Shown in pieces: positions 45,411 to 56,186 of a stretch of DNA of 64,000 bases (its first letter is position 1; every line of letters starts with the position of its first letter). This stretch comes from Turnera subulata. Lineage: Eukaryota; Streptophyta; Magnoliopsida; Malpighiales; Passifloraceae. Location: assembly GCA_028386065.3 (NCBI GenBank), contig JAKUCV010005684.1:1-64000 (forward strand). Reading direction: 5' to 3'. A program made the translations under genes and the position numbers. Below the pieces are notes generated by a model, which saw only the letters and a program-made list of their open reading frames with translations, ran no database searches and was not told the DNA's origin.

Positions 45411-45873
45411 GGGACCTTTTTTGGTCTCAGAATTCTTGTTGGGACATGAGAGCTCATGTAGTGGTGATCACCCCTTTGTTGTTTACCATGCTATGCTTTT
45501 GCTTACGCGTGGCCTGTTTTTCGGTGTATGGCATTACTTGAGCCTACCGTTTTTGGGCGCATGCGAAGTCAGACGCATATATGGATACTCTTTCTCAAGT
45601 TTCGTCCTTTGGCTATCCTTTGGAAAGGGGTCCTATCATAAGTTTGTATTCTCCCGAGTCTTTGTTGTATGGCACTAGGAGGATGTCCTGAGTAATTTTT
45701 GCCTCTTTAGGGACTTCATTTTTGGCCATCTCGTTTTTGTGAGCCTTCCAAAATTCCTTCTTGGGTATGCGGTTGATCTTGCATCGCAACTTTCCTCCAC
45801 ATTGTGGTTCTTCTTTCCAAACTCCTTGCTTTAATTAAAGCATTAAAGTTGTCATTCCGCAACTTAGGAAGTT

Positions 45874-46194
45874 TCATCCTTCCTTGAGGATCCTCTTGCC
45901 AAAACGTTTTGCTTTAATTAAAGCATGCCTCATTTGAAGTGGTTTTGGTTTTTGTCCATTCTTTATGTTGAGGGCCTCCGTGTGTAGGGCCTTTAGTTGT
46001 AGGGCCTCTACCACTTCTTCCTCCATTGGGACTATGGACGTTTGTTCCTCTGGTGGAACAGCCCTCCATGGATACTGCTGCGAGGTCCAAATAGGTACTT
46101 CGTTTCGCGCCACTTTGGTCATGTGGTTGCCTTTATTGTTTTTGCTCCAAGTGCTCATTGTTGAGGTATTGAAGTTTTCTAACTCTTGGCCCAA
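45874..46194 (-). CDS. Hypothetical ORF in the 42-49 kb element, unrecognised
   Basis: An open frame of 106 codons on the element's sense strand. It is Lys/Glu-rich with segments such as NEVPIWTSQQYPWRAVPPEE and EEEVVEALQLKALHTEALN. I do not recognise a family. It does not start near the primer site and has no zinc knuckle or protease motif. It may be a remnant of a gag-like or captured host protein, or chance. The 16-bp palindrome TGCTTTAATTAAAGCA occurs at 45827-45842 and 45910-45925, overlapping the ORF's 3' end. Confidence 0.25.
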   Translation of the reverse strand: MGQELENFNTSTMSTWSKNNKGNHMTKVARNEVPIWTSQQYPWRAVPPEEQTSIVPMEEEVVEALQLKALHTEALNIKNGQKPKPLQMRHALIKAKRFGKRILKEG

Positions 46195-46786
46195 TAGCTC
46201 AACATCTTTAGCTCCAACCCAAAGGTCCTGCTCTCAGTTCCTCGGGGCTAGTGATGAAGACCCTTCCAAGCCTTAAGAATGCATTGTTGTTGAATTCTTA
46301 GGGGCTTGCAGCTCCACTCTTCTGGTGGTTCTGCGTCCCAACGGTTGGTTTCCGTTGCAAGAGATATCTCCAGCTCCAAGGGCAATTTTTTCCCTCAGGG
46401 AGTTTACTTGTTTATAGGGCTGCATGTTCTCGGGGTTTTTGTGGCAGGTGCTTCTCTAAATGAGCTTTATTTGTTTTGCCACCAGGAATTGCGTTTCCTC
46501 CATAAGGAATTGCTTACTCCTGGGGCTTCGTTGGTAAGTCCTTCGCCATGTGCATTTCATTTGTTTCGCCTCCAGGAACTACTTCCTCCATAGGGAATGC
46601 TTGCTCCTGGGGCTAATTCCTCCTTAGGTTCCATCAAGTCCTCGCTGCAAGGGCTGCCTTTTGAGGGCCTTTGAATAGCTCCTCACAAAGCCTAACATCA
46701 AATCCACGCTTGGTTTTTGCAATGATGGTTGCTCCTATTGCAAGGGATGCTTCCGCCTCGGTGGACGGCTTTCTTTCCACAAGGAC

Positions 46787-47427
46787 NNNNNNNNNNNNNN
46801 NNNNNNNNNNNNNNNNNNNNNNNNNNNNNNNNNNNNNNNNNNNNNNNNNNNNNNNNNNNNNNNNNNNNNNNNNNNNNNNNNNNNNNNNNNNNNNNNNNNN
46901 NNNNNNNNNNNNNNNNNNNNNNNNNNNNNNNNNNNNNNNNNNNNNNNNNNNNNNNNNNNNNNNNNNNNNNNNNNNNNNNNNNNNNNNNNNNNNNNNNNNN
47001 NNNNNNNNNNNNNNNNNNNNNNNNNNNNNNNNNNNNNNNNNNNNNNNNNNNNNNNNNNNNNNNNNNNNNNNNNNNNNNNNNNNNNNNNNNNNNNNNNNNN
47101 NNNNNNNNNNNNNNNNNNNNNNNNNNNNNNNNNNNNNNNNNNNNNNNNNNNNNNNNNNNNNNNNNNNNNNNNNNNNNNNNNNNNNNNNNNNNNNNNNNNN
47201 NNNNNNNNNNNNNNNNNNNNNNNNNNNNNNNNNNNNNNNNNNNNNNNNNNNNNNNNNNNNNNNNNNNNNNNNNNNNNNNNNNNNNNNNNNNNNNNNNNNN
47301 NNNNNNNNNNNNNNNNNNNNNNNNNNNNNNNNNNNNNNNNNNNNNNNNNNNNNNNNNNNNNNNNNNNNNNNNNNNNNNNNNNNNNNNNNNNNNNNNNNNN
47401 NNNNNNNNNNNNNNNNNNNNNNNNNNN
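46787..47427. other. Assembly gap (641 N)
   Basis: All bases are N. Translations running across it have no meaning. Confidence 1.
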
Positions 47428-47799
47428 TTCAAGGACCTCGTGGAATTCCTCCTCAGGTCCAGCACCTCATCCTGCCTTAAGCGGATTAATGCTTTGAATA
47501 TAATCAATTCACATGTAAGTTAACATTCTATCCAAAAGAAAATGAAAATCATCAGCTTTCAATCAATTCAATTACATGTACTATACTTTCAACAATACAT
47601 GAAATAACTAAAATATTATTTGCAAATTACAAGGCCGTTAGCTTCATAATGAGAAAAAATAATAGGACCCGTATGCTTTGGGTTTCACTTTGGGCTTTAG
47701 AGGCATCGTGGGCTGTCCAGCATCCACAGATCCTGCTTCCTTTTTTTTTTTTAACAGAAAGTTTGGGCCCATTCAACATCTCAGCCCATTGATTGCTTG

Positions 47800-48480
47800 A
47801 GTCCACCGTCAAATTTTTCTCTCCTTCGCGTTATTTGGGATTCTTCTTCTCCACAGGAACGTCGCTCACATCACAGCACCCAGTCGGCACTGGATCAAGC
47901 GGCTTGAGGCGGCGCTTCCTTCGGCGGCGCGTACGTTTCTCCGGCGCATTTACCAGCTAGGCGGTGCGCGGTGGTGGTGCGAACTGACGACAGGCACCAG
48001 TTATCCTCTCCTGTTCTCCAGCAGTGATGCAACATGTGTGTCCTTGTGCTGGGTTTTGTTTCCACGGCCACGCTCCGGCCAGCAGTTACCACCTTTCCTC
48101 GCCGGCAATTCAACGGCTGCTTGTAGCGGAGGATAGCAATGGTGGTATCAAAGCGCCTCCTTCGAGCGGCTTCAGGCGCAACGCATCTACGATGTGTCTG
48201 AGCACTCCTGAGCGCTCACTAGCTCAGTGGTGTGTGGTTATGGCGTGGTTTTTACCGATCTAACCAGATCTGCCCCCGCCATCCTCTTTCCCGTCAGCTA
48301 CTTGACGAACGGCGGAACGTGCAGCTCCTTTGGCGGCTAGATCTCATCGCGCTCCCCCCTTCTAGGCAGCTCGCGACGTCAGTTAGGTGGATCTCTGTGG
48401 ACCTGCCCCTTGTTTTGCCGTTTCCCGGCAGCTTTCTCCTTCAGCCCAGGTAATTGTTTTGTGCTCTGGTTTCTTTTTCG
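47800..48480. other. GC-rich block near the element's 5' end
   Basis: In an AT-rich setting this ~680 bp is GC- and CpG-rich. On the plus strand it ends TTCAGCCCAG|GTAATTG, a good splice-donor look-alike, like a host 5' UTR or first exon. On the element's sense (minus) strand it lies shortly after the primer site, where a leader would be. No frame has a recognisable domain. Confidence 0.4.
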
Positions 48481-48659
48481 CTCCGTATTTCTCCAGATCT
48501 GCATACATTTGAGAACCCAAACGGATTTAACTAGTTGCTTAGACAAATTACCTTTGAATAAATGTACATATAGTTTGAATTGTAGAATTTGTTTGATTCG
48601 AAATCTCTGTTGCTCGTCGATTGTTGATTGTTGATGGATTATGCGGCTTTCAATTCGTT

Positions 48660-48677
48660 CCCGGCAACGGAACCAAA
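48660..48677 (-). other. Primer binding site of the 42-49 kb element
   Basis: The minus strand reads TTTGGTTCCGTTGCCGG just after the LTR end at 48679. It resembles the tRNA-Asp-type site TGGCGCCGTTGCCGGGGA of several gypsy elements, with changes near its start. Confidence 0.55.
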
Positions 48678-48678
48678 C

Positions 48679-49009
48679 TGATGTAAAACAGAATCTGGGG
48701 GTGCCTTTATTGATTGTAATTATCAATGATACATAGTAGAGAGAAAATCGGTAGAAACCGAGTGAGGGAGAGAGAGAGTCGGGGAAGAGAAAATCCCCTT
48801 CCCTTTGATATTTTCTATGTATATATAGTACAAGACAATGAGATTATGTTGTCCACGTGTCACATTATCATTGGTCACGGTCGGATTTCCTTTTGATGAG
48901 GCGGCAGATAAGATAAAACGGGCCTCCAAGTATTGGGCCTCGTCCATGGTCCGGGTCCTTGACCCTCCCGTCTTTGGGCCTGTACATAGGGTTGGGCCTA
49001 TCTATATCA
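48679..49009 (-). repeat. 5' LTR of the 42-49 kb element
   Basis: Direct repeat of 42272-42602. It carries a CTATATATACATAG box on the minus strand (near 48817-48830), a candidate TATA element. Confidence 0.9.
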
Positions 49010-49014
49010 ATTAT

Positions 49015-50139
49015 GATAACAAAAAATGCTAAAGAAAGGAAGATGATTACTTACCAATAATATTTAAGCTTGATTTTCCTTGCTTTTCTGCTAAAAAAAT
49101 CAAACCAGAAAGAAACAAAATGAGTTATAAAATTGTCTGCGAGAAAGTTTACCTTAAGGTTTTATACTTCTTATGAAACTAAACATAGAGAACGCAGGAA
49201 AAAGCACAAATGGAATATGTAAGTGGTGGATATAGGATATTTTATAGGAGGTACATTTAAAATCATTAACAATTACATTCAATGTAATCTTATTGTTGGA
49301 TTTACCGTTACTCTATAACAAAAGTCAAGCTGCCGTGGTGGGTTGTAATCTTTGTCCATTTAGGGTTAAATGCATATTAATTAGGATTTAACATTAATTA
49401 ATATTCTCTACCAATTAAAAGTGATATTAAAAAATTTTTAATAATATATTTCTATTAAAAAATACTTTTTAACAAGGCCCTATTGAACAAGGGCTGTGCT
49501 ACTTATAATATATTAGATTGTGGATCAAAATAGACTTGGATAAGTAGAGCATTAACGCATTTCCCTCGCAATGAATCTAAGTGGTTGTATGACATGACGC
49601 GGTGCAAGGCATCCTCAATTACTCCCATGTCATGTCACCAATGCTTAGGAAATTCTTTATTATTGAAAGTCAATTCCTAACATATTCCACACAACGAACC
49701 GAATTTAATGAAGATCTATTATGACCCATAGCGAATATCTAGTTTCCATAAAAAAAATTTGGGGGGCTTACTCACCTCCTCCGTGCGTTTCGATAACTGA
49801 TAATAAATATAACAAAAATCTAAAGGCACGTACAACAAAAATAATATTAAATAACTTTGTCTCAAATCCAAAAGAAATCCAGGAAATCCTCCTCCACATC
49901 ACGCAGACCCCTCCACCATCCATGCCCTGCTGCTACTTCCAGTGGAAAATATATGTGCACAACAGAGCAAAAAACCTGGGGAAAATAAAAGCAACAGAAT
50001 CCTTCAGGCCAACTTTGAGGGTTCTTTTTAGACAACTCTTTATGCTTTGCAGGTTTGATGACAACCCATACATGGTAACAAAAAGAATTAGGAATAAGGG
50101 GCTTCAATATTGCTATCGTTTTTGGATTGATTAAAAGTT
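49015..50139. other. Intergenic sequence with possible minus-strand exon remnants
   Basis: Mostly AT-rich. At 49055-49090 and 49153-49178 the minus strand shows short exon-like stretches bounded by TTTTTTTAG...GTAAGTAA and ATGTTTAG...GTAAAC. A 137-codon plus-strand open frame at 49721-50134 has no recognisable domain. Confidence 0.3.
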
Positions 50140-50290
50140 TAGGTTGAGGGAAGGCTCTCTTAGTCCACGGGAAAATAGTATTTATAGATTATTCATTATG
50201 AGGAACGGTTAGTGGAGTTCGAACTCTCAACCTAATAAAAATGTTTACTAACCCTCAACCAATTAAGCCAACCCTTAACCCTTTCTGGCT
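50140..50290 (-). repeat. tRNA-derived SINE-like relic
   Basis: The minus strand has TTGGCTTAATTGGTTGAGG (rc of ~50253-50271), like a Pol III box A, and GGTTGAGAGTTCGAACTCC (rc of ~50214-50232), like box B, about 30 bases apart. No poly-A or T tail or target duplication was confirmed. Confidence 0.4.
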
Positions 50291-52780
50291 CCGTATTGCT
50301 ATCTTTATGGCAGCTATACGCTTGTCATTGTCAACCATAAAATCATGAGGCAACGCACTGAAGAAGATGAACTCTTGATTGGTTTTGGATTCGGGGAGAG
50401 TTGTTAGATATTGCATTTTGTTAAATATGGCAACATATAAATATATATCAAGCTTTGAATTTCATTTATATGACCTGCCAACTATCTAGTGGTCCACTGG
50501 AGAAAAGTTGGAGAAAATTAGACAGGAGTTGATCAGAAGTCCCATCAGTTTTTTTTTTTAGTTTCAATTCCTAATCTTTAATGAGTTAAGTCTTTGTAAA
50601 AACCAATAAAAACAGAATTTTCTAAAGCTGAACATTGTTGACCAACTCGCCAATAGTTCAGAAGAATCCCATTAATCACTGCTGTACATAATTTGTTCGT
50701 GCTATGTTGTTGTAGGCTTTCTATTTTTAAACTCCTCCTGCTTCAGCACCGTTATAGTGGTCCAGACTCTAGAGTCCAGACTATTATTAAGCTAAACTAT
50801 GATAAGAACTGCAAAAGACTGGCATTATCTCGAAAAAAATAAAGATTGGCATTCTTGGGCCTTTCGATCATAATTATCAGAGCTAGCCTACAATGGCCTG
50901 GACATGGACTAAAAAAAAGGTAACAGGTCATGGTTCATTGTTCTAGATTTGAACCAAAGATTTAATGTAATTTGACTGAGGTAATAATTATTTGTAATAA
51001 TTAATAATTAAAATTTCTATATATATATATTAATTTTTACATAAAATTATAAAATAAAAATTAAATATATAGTTTAAAAATAGAAATTTCTATAAATAAT
51101 AAATTTTAGTGTAAAAGTAGAAAAAATTAAAAATACAGATTTTTTATATTTTAAAATTGACCTGACCGATTCACCCAGGTAACTATAGCTTGCGGCAAAT
51201 TAAATCTAGATCTGATAACTATGCTTTAATCAGCATAGCTTGCGGCGATATAACTGGTGTCGCATTAAACTCCCGCAATATAATACAAACTAGCTCACTT
51301 CCCGTAGGTCCCATGGGTTTGTATATTAATTAATTTTTTAACAAATAATTGAATATCTTAACAATTATTTTTAAGCAAGTGTTAGTATTATTACTAACAT
51401 TCGTATTGTAAGCTAAAATAAAGAAAGAGTAAGAGACAATGAATGGTAAAAAAACTGTATCATATACAAATATTTAAAATATAAAATTAAATTGTATTAA
51501 AAGTAAATAAAAATAGAGAAACAAAAAAGTGTCAATACTAATACTAACATTCGTACTGCAAGCTAAATTAAAGAAAGAGTAAGAGACAATGAATTGTAAA
51601 GAAACTGTATCACACACATATACATAAAATACAAAATTGAATTGCATTAGAAGTAAAGAAAAATAAACAAAAAAAAAGTGTTAATATTATTACTAAAAGC
51701 TAAAAGAAAGAAGGAAAAAGAGAAAATAAATGGTAAAGAAACTGTATCACACACACACATCTAGACCTGTATTTATATATTAGTTATTAGCTTTAGAGAA
51801 GAGTGTTTAATCCTTATCAATTTCATATTTTAGTTAAAGGATTTTTATCTGATAAGAATTCATAAATTGGTTAAAAACTAGGAATATGTATTTTTTTGGT
51901 TGTATGTAAACACGAAAGGAATATAGGAATTTATATAGGATTTAAATTCTTATTAGGATAGGTTAAAAAGAGTATAATTCTAATGAGGTTTATTTGTTAA
52001 AAGGATAATATGAAAAAAATAGAGAAAAAATATCAGAGTATTAGGATGGTTTAATAAGAATACAATCCTAATCAATTATATATGAATAAAAAGAAAAAAT
52101 ATCAGAGAGGAGAAAAACAATGGCCAAATGTCAAAAGGTGATTGATTAAAATAACAATTAATAGTCTCTACATGGCAATAAATGAAGGCCTAAAAAAATT
52201 CTATTTGTCAAACACCTGGTGAGTGATCAAATTTACATATATGCGTGAAGCGTAACACCACAGAATGGAAATGATTCATATGAGGCGATTTTTTTGTGAG
52301 GATTGACAATAAAATAGTAACAATTGACGCGGTCGTTTATATGCTTATTATAAAAAAGGTACTAATAACTACGCGCAAGTTTAGCTTTTATGTGTTTGAT
52401 TATGGATGGATTAGCGTCTGTCGGGGGTTTACCGGGGCAAGCTTGGGCTAGTTTTTATTTGGCACATTCTTGATGCGGGACAAGTGTTGTGCAATCCGAT
52501 TCTTTTGACTAGATTACGTCTTAATGATTATTAAATTTTCTTGTTTCTAATTAAAAATGGTCATATATGGACAAAGGAATTTATCATACTAGATCTCACT
52601 GATCTGGTGTGGTTTACTTCATTCCGTTTTAAGTCAGCATGATTGTCATTCTGCTGTACTAGAAGTAGAAGGACGTTTTTTGGGTTTTCTGTGCCCTCCC
52701 ACGTCAAAGAAAAATAACATCAACCAAGTATACAAAACACCTGCCTGTCTCTCACGATATCATAATTTAAGGTTATAAAG
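50291..52780. other. AT-rich intergenic sequence with a diverged tandem triplication
   Basis: At ~51362-51770 three diverged units of roughly 120-150 bp share AAAGAAAGAGTAAGAGACAA and GGTAAA(G)AAACTGTATCA. No gene is seen in the rest. Confidence 0.55.
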
Positions 52781-52784
52781 TTGT

Positions 52785-52945
52785 AATGAAAGGAACATAA
52801 CAAAATATGTGACAAAAAAAAAAAGAACATAGCAAAATATGCGACAAAAATAAAAGGAACATAACAAAATATGTGACAAAAAAAAGAAAATAACAAAACA
52901 TGCGACACACAAAAAAAGAACATAACAAAATATGCATTAATAAGT
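52785..52945. repeat. ~30-bp AT-rich minisatellite (~5 units)
   Basis: Units share GAACATAACAAAATATG and CGACAAAAA, with A-run length variation. The minus-strand open frame over it is repeat-derived. Confidence 0.8.
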
Positions 52946-53523
52946 GCAGGGCCGACTAAATAGGATTGTGACCTGCACCGTGTATGTTTATGTCTTTGCA
53001 GCAGCTGACTTGTGAAGGAACAGAGCATCCTATAGAAATTCCTGATGACTTGTGTAGGAAAAACATTTTTTTCATATTTTCTCACAATTCTTAATAGTAA
53101 CATAGGTACGATTTATCAATTATAAACCTCTTCCATAAAAATAAAAAAAATTATAAACCTTAATTTTAAATGTTATTAGGCCAGGATCTCCATCTAAGTA
53201 GAGTTCTTTTTACTTGTGTTTATATATACAATTTTTTTCATCTGGAATAATCCTCGTGTGAAACAAAAACTTTTAAATGAATGTGTTCATGTGTACTCAT
53301 AGCAACTTGATTTTAGCTTATTTGGTAGATCTGAGTGATCTGGATACTTTACCTCCTCAATAATCGAATGATCTGGATACTTTTCTTTTTTGACGCAGAA
53401 TGATGCGAATATTCTAATTACATTTAGGTGGATAAGTTGATTTCAACGACTCTCATGGTTGGTGGTATTCCGCATCTTATTTTTCTAGGTTGAGCCGTTT
53501 ATCTTTACTTCAAGGAAGCTAGG

Positions 53524-53970
53524 TGTTACCGCCCAAAAGTTTGCACCCCATGAATGAATATGGATGCAAGCCCAAAGAGATCACTACCAAGCAAAGCCCA
53601 TCTTCAGGTCACAAAAGCTTGATTTGAGGGGAGCATGAGCAAGTACTAGCACGGAAAGGCGTTAGTTGGCAAACTTGCACTGATGCATCGGAAAGTCGAG
53701 GAAACCAATAAGGGACTAAAGCAAATATAGGGACACGAGTAGGAGATGAACAAAGGAGCACTAGGCATCAAGCCGCAGCAATTATCAAAAAGTAGAATCC
53801 AGTAGAGACATGATCCTAGAGAAATTTAAAGTTTCTTGCAGAGGGAACTAGTTCACCACACAAGTATAAAAGGAAGGAGATGCACATGAGCGATACACAA
53901 TTAACACACTACAAACGTGCATACAGTTTTTCTCCTTGCAACCCTATCCTTTTATATTAGATTCTTCGTT
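53524..53970 (+). other. LTR-like relic interrupted by MULE 2
   Basis: It starts near TGTTACCGCCC. A TATAAAAGGAAGG box at 53865-53877 is followed by a pyrimidine-rich CTCCTTGCAACC region. The sequence resumes after the MULE at 55712 and again after the TRIM at 56187. It resembles the U3-R-U5 layout of an LTR, but no partner LTR or coding part is present. Confidence 0.3.
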
Positions 53971-54354
53971 GGGTTTTTGGGTTTTATGGGTCCCCATGTT
54001 TAGTGGTTTGGCCAATTATATACCCCGACATTCTTTTTTGGCCGAACATATACCCCGACTTTGCATGGGCAGGCCAAACATGATCCCCTGGTCAGGTACC
54101 TGCTGACGTGGAGGGCTGCCCGAATTTGGGCCTTGAGAGGCGTTTGAAAACGACGTCGTCTCATGCCAAAACGACGTCGTTTTAGTGGGTTGGTTGGACA
54201 TGTCAGATCCACATGTCTCAATGGACCCAACATACTACCAACCCGGTTTCTTGACTGAACCGTCACAAAAACCTTGCGAATACCAAAAAAAACCCACCAA
54301 AAAACCAACCCTACAACCGGTTTGAACTTTTAGAGACATCCGCAATTAAAATAA

Positions 54355-54416
<62 letters not shown>

Positions 54417-54547
54417 TAATAATGATTAATGATAATAATAGTAATAATAATATTAATAATTATAATGATTAAGATTGTGGTAATAATAACAATAATAATA
54501 ATATTACAAATGATAATGACTAAAATTGTGGTAATAACAACAACAAC

Positions 54548-54634
<87 letters not shown>

Positions 54635-55701
54635 AATAATAATTAAGACAAATATAAAATAAATAAAGAGAGATCGCTATCTTCTCTTAATCTTTTCTAT
54701 TCTTTTCTTATGAATATTTCTTTGTTAAGACATAAAAAAAAATACATTGCAATTCGATACCCCCAATCCCATAAAATCTCCAATGACCAAAGACCACCAC
54801 CACCGCCACCACCGCCGTCGCCACCACTCATTGTCGCCACCCCCATCCAACCAATATCTGCCACGACTAGTGCCAAAAAGCTAAAACCCAAAACATTCAA
54901 GAAAACCCAAACCAAGTAGAATCCCCATGTCCTCTCTTTAGAAACATTTTTCCTCATCATCGTCAACCCACTCGTGACCTTATGTCCATTTGGCCTGATA
55001 TTTGGTATCTTCTTTGTGTTTGCTTGGGATGGTGGAGGCGTGAGTATTGGGGCTGGATTGTTGGATTGTTGGTGCTAATTTTTTTTATGGATTTGGGAAT
55101 TTGGATGCATGACAGCGAGTGAGTGGAGAAGGATGGGGGAGCAAGGGGAGTGAAAAGGGAAGAGAAAAGATGAGGTGGTGGGATGTGGAGAGAGAGGAGG
55201 AGGCGAAAGGTGGGTGTATTGGTGGTGGTGGGGTGAAGAAGAAAAGGAGCAGTGATGGCGAGGAGGAGGAGGAAGGAGATGAGAAAAAAACCAATTGAAG
55301 AGTGATGGCAAGGAGGAGGGAGGAGATGAGAAAAAAACCAATTGAAAAGTCAATTTATTGGGGGTGGGTTTTCCATGGTTGCGAGTCGGGTTTTCCATCG
55401 GGTTGTAGGAGGGTTGGATGAAAAACCCGGGTTGGTAACATACAGATCCCACATATACACGTGGATCTGACGTGGCAACCTAACCCGCTAAAACGACATC
55501 GTTTTGGTATGAGAGGACGTCGTTTTGAAATACCTCTCAACTCTCAAATCCGGGCAGTCCTCCACGTCAGCAGGTACCTGACCGGGGGATCACGTTTGGC
55601 ATGCCCATGCAAAATCGGGGTATATGCCCGACCAAAAAAAATATCGGGGTATATAATTGGCCAAACCACTAAACATGGGGACCCATAAAACCCAAAAACC
55701 C
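53971..55701. mobile_element. MULE-like non-autonomous DNA transposon 2
   Basis: Inverted repeats of nearly 290 bp (53971-~54260 and ~55413-55701) share outer ends GGGTTTTTGGGTTTTATGGG. The target duplication is ATTCTTCGTT (53961-53970) and ATTCCTCGTT (55702-55711), 10 bp with one change. Each arm holds two AAACGACGTCGTTT-like palindromes and CTGACGTGGAGG. The interior has a long AAT microsatellite and Ser/Pro- or Gly-rich frames without a known domain. No transposase is present. Confidence 0.85.
54352..54645. repeat. (AAT)n microsatellite with GATAAT interruptions
   Basis: Long AAT/ATA runs at 54352-54425 and 54548-54645, with imperfect units between. The poly-Ile frame over it is an artefact. 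Confidence 0.95.
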
Positions 55702-55711
55702 ATTCCTCGTT

Positions 55712-55860
55712 CATCTTGGTTTTAGAGTAGTTTTAGATAGATGGTGATTGTGAATCTACCCTACTAGTTAATTGATTAATTTAATTACATAACAAATTCC
55801 TTTTCAACATAAAACTATTGTGCACAACCTATCCCGAAGTAGGACTCTTGTACGTGCAAG
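55712..55860 (+). other. Continuation of the LTR-like relic
   Basis: Sequence between MULE 2 and the small TRIM, non-coding. It ends with GCAAG (55856-55860), the TRIM's left target duplication. Confidence 0.35.
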
Positions 55861-56181
55861 TGTCACGGGGTCATTACCCTCTCCCCAAAAGGTCAACCTA
55901 GTGGGGTGTGCAGCACCTCTGTATATATGGCCCAAGACCTTCCCCTTCCTTTCCGATGTGGGATTCCGCCACATTCTCCCCCACCGAATCCGACGACGCC
56001 CTCGTCGTCGACCGGGCACCCTGCTTTTGGGTCGGGTCGGGTCGGCTCGGGTCGGCTCCGCTACCACTTGTCACGGAGTCATTACCCTCTCCCCAAAAGG
56101 TCAACCTAGTGGGGTGTGCAACACCTCTGTACATATGACCCAAGACCTTCCCCTTCCTTTCCGATGTAGGATTCCGTCACA
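55861..56181 (-). mobile_element. Miniature TRIM retrotransposon (321 bp)
   Basis: 113-bp LTRs at 55861-55973 and 56069-56181 (six differences by my count) have inverted ends TGTCACGG and CCG(C/T)CACA. On the minus strand TGGTAGCGGAGC (rc of 56055-56066) is a primer site two bases after the LTR, and GGTGGGGGAGAA precedes the other LTR as a polypurine tract. The target duplication GCAAG is perfect (55856-55860, 56182-56186). The interior is only 95 bp and GC-rich, with GGGTC/GGCTC repeats (56027-56056). Confidence 0.9.
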
Positions 56182-56186
56182 GCAAG

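Larger units (their letters stand above)
42272..49009 (-). mobile_element. Young non-autonomous LTR retrotransposon rich in minisatellites
   Basis: Two 331-bp LTRs (42272-42602 and 48679-49009) differ at six positions by my count. The target duplication ATTAT is perfect (42267-42271, 49010-49014). On the minus strand the LTR starts TGATATAGATAGG and ends TTTTACATCA. A primer site follows the right LTR, and a purine-rich TTTGGGGAGCTCT precedes the left LTR, so the element reads right to left. No gag, protease, RT or integrase motif is visible, though 641 bases are unknown. Near its 3' end (rc of 42655-42740) is a stretch of the kind CACTCTTTTTCCC...GGTTTTTAACGAGGCAGC that I recall from the 3' ends of several plant LTR elements. 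Confidence 0.85.

Noticed and set aside
46671..47523. Long frames on both strands crossing 46787-47427
   Set aside because: They are mostly N; the openness is meaningless.
48222..48233. TAGCTCAGTGG, a tRNA box A look-alike
   Set aside because: No box B at the right distance and no cloverleaf.
49721..50134. 137-codon plus-strand frame as a host gene
   Set aside because: No recognisable domain, unfavourable composition, no promoter or splice evidence.
54429..54662. Poly-isoleucine open frame
   Set aside because: Direct translation of the AAT microsatellite.
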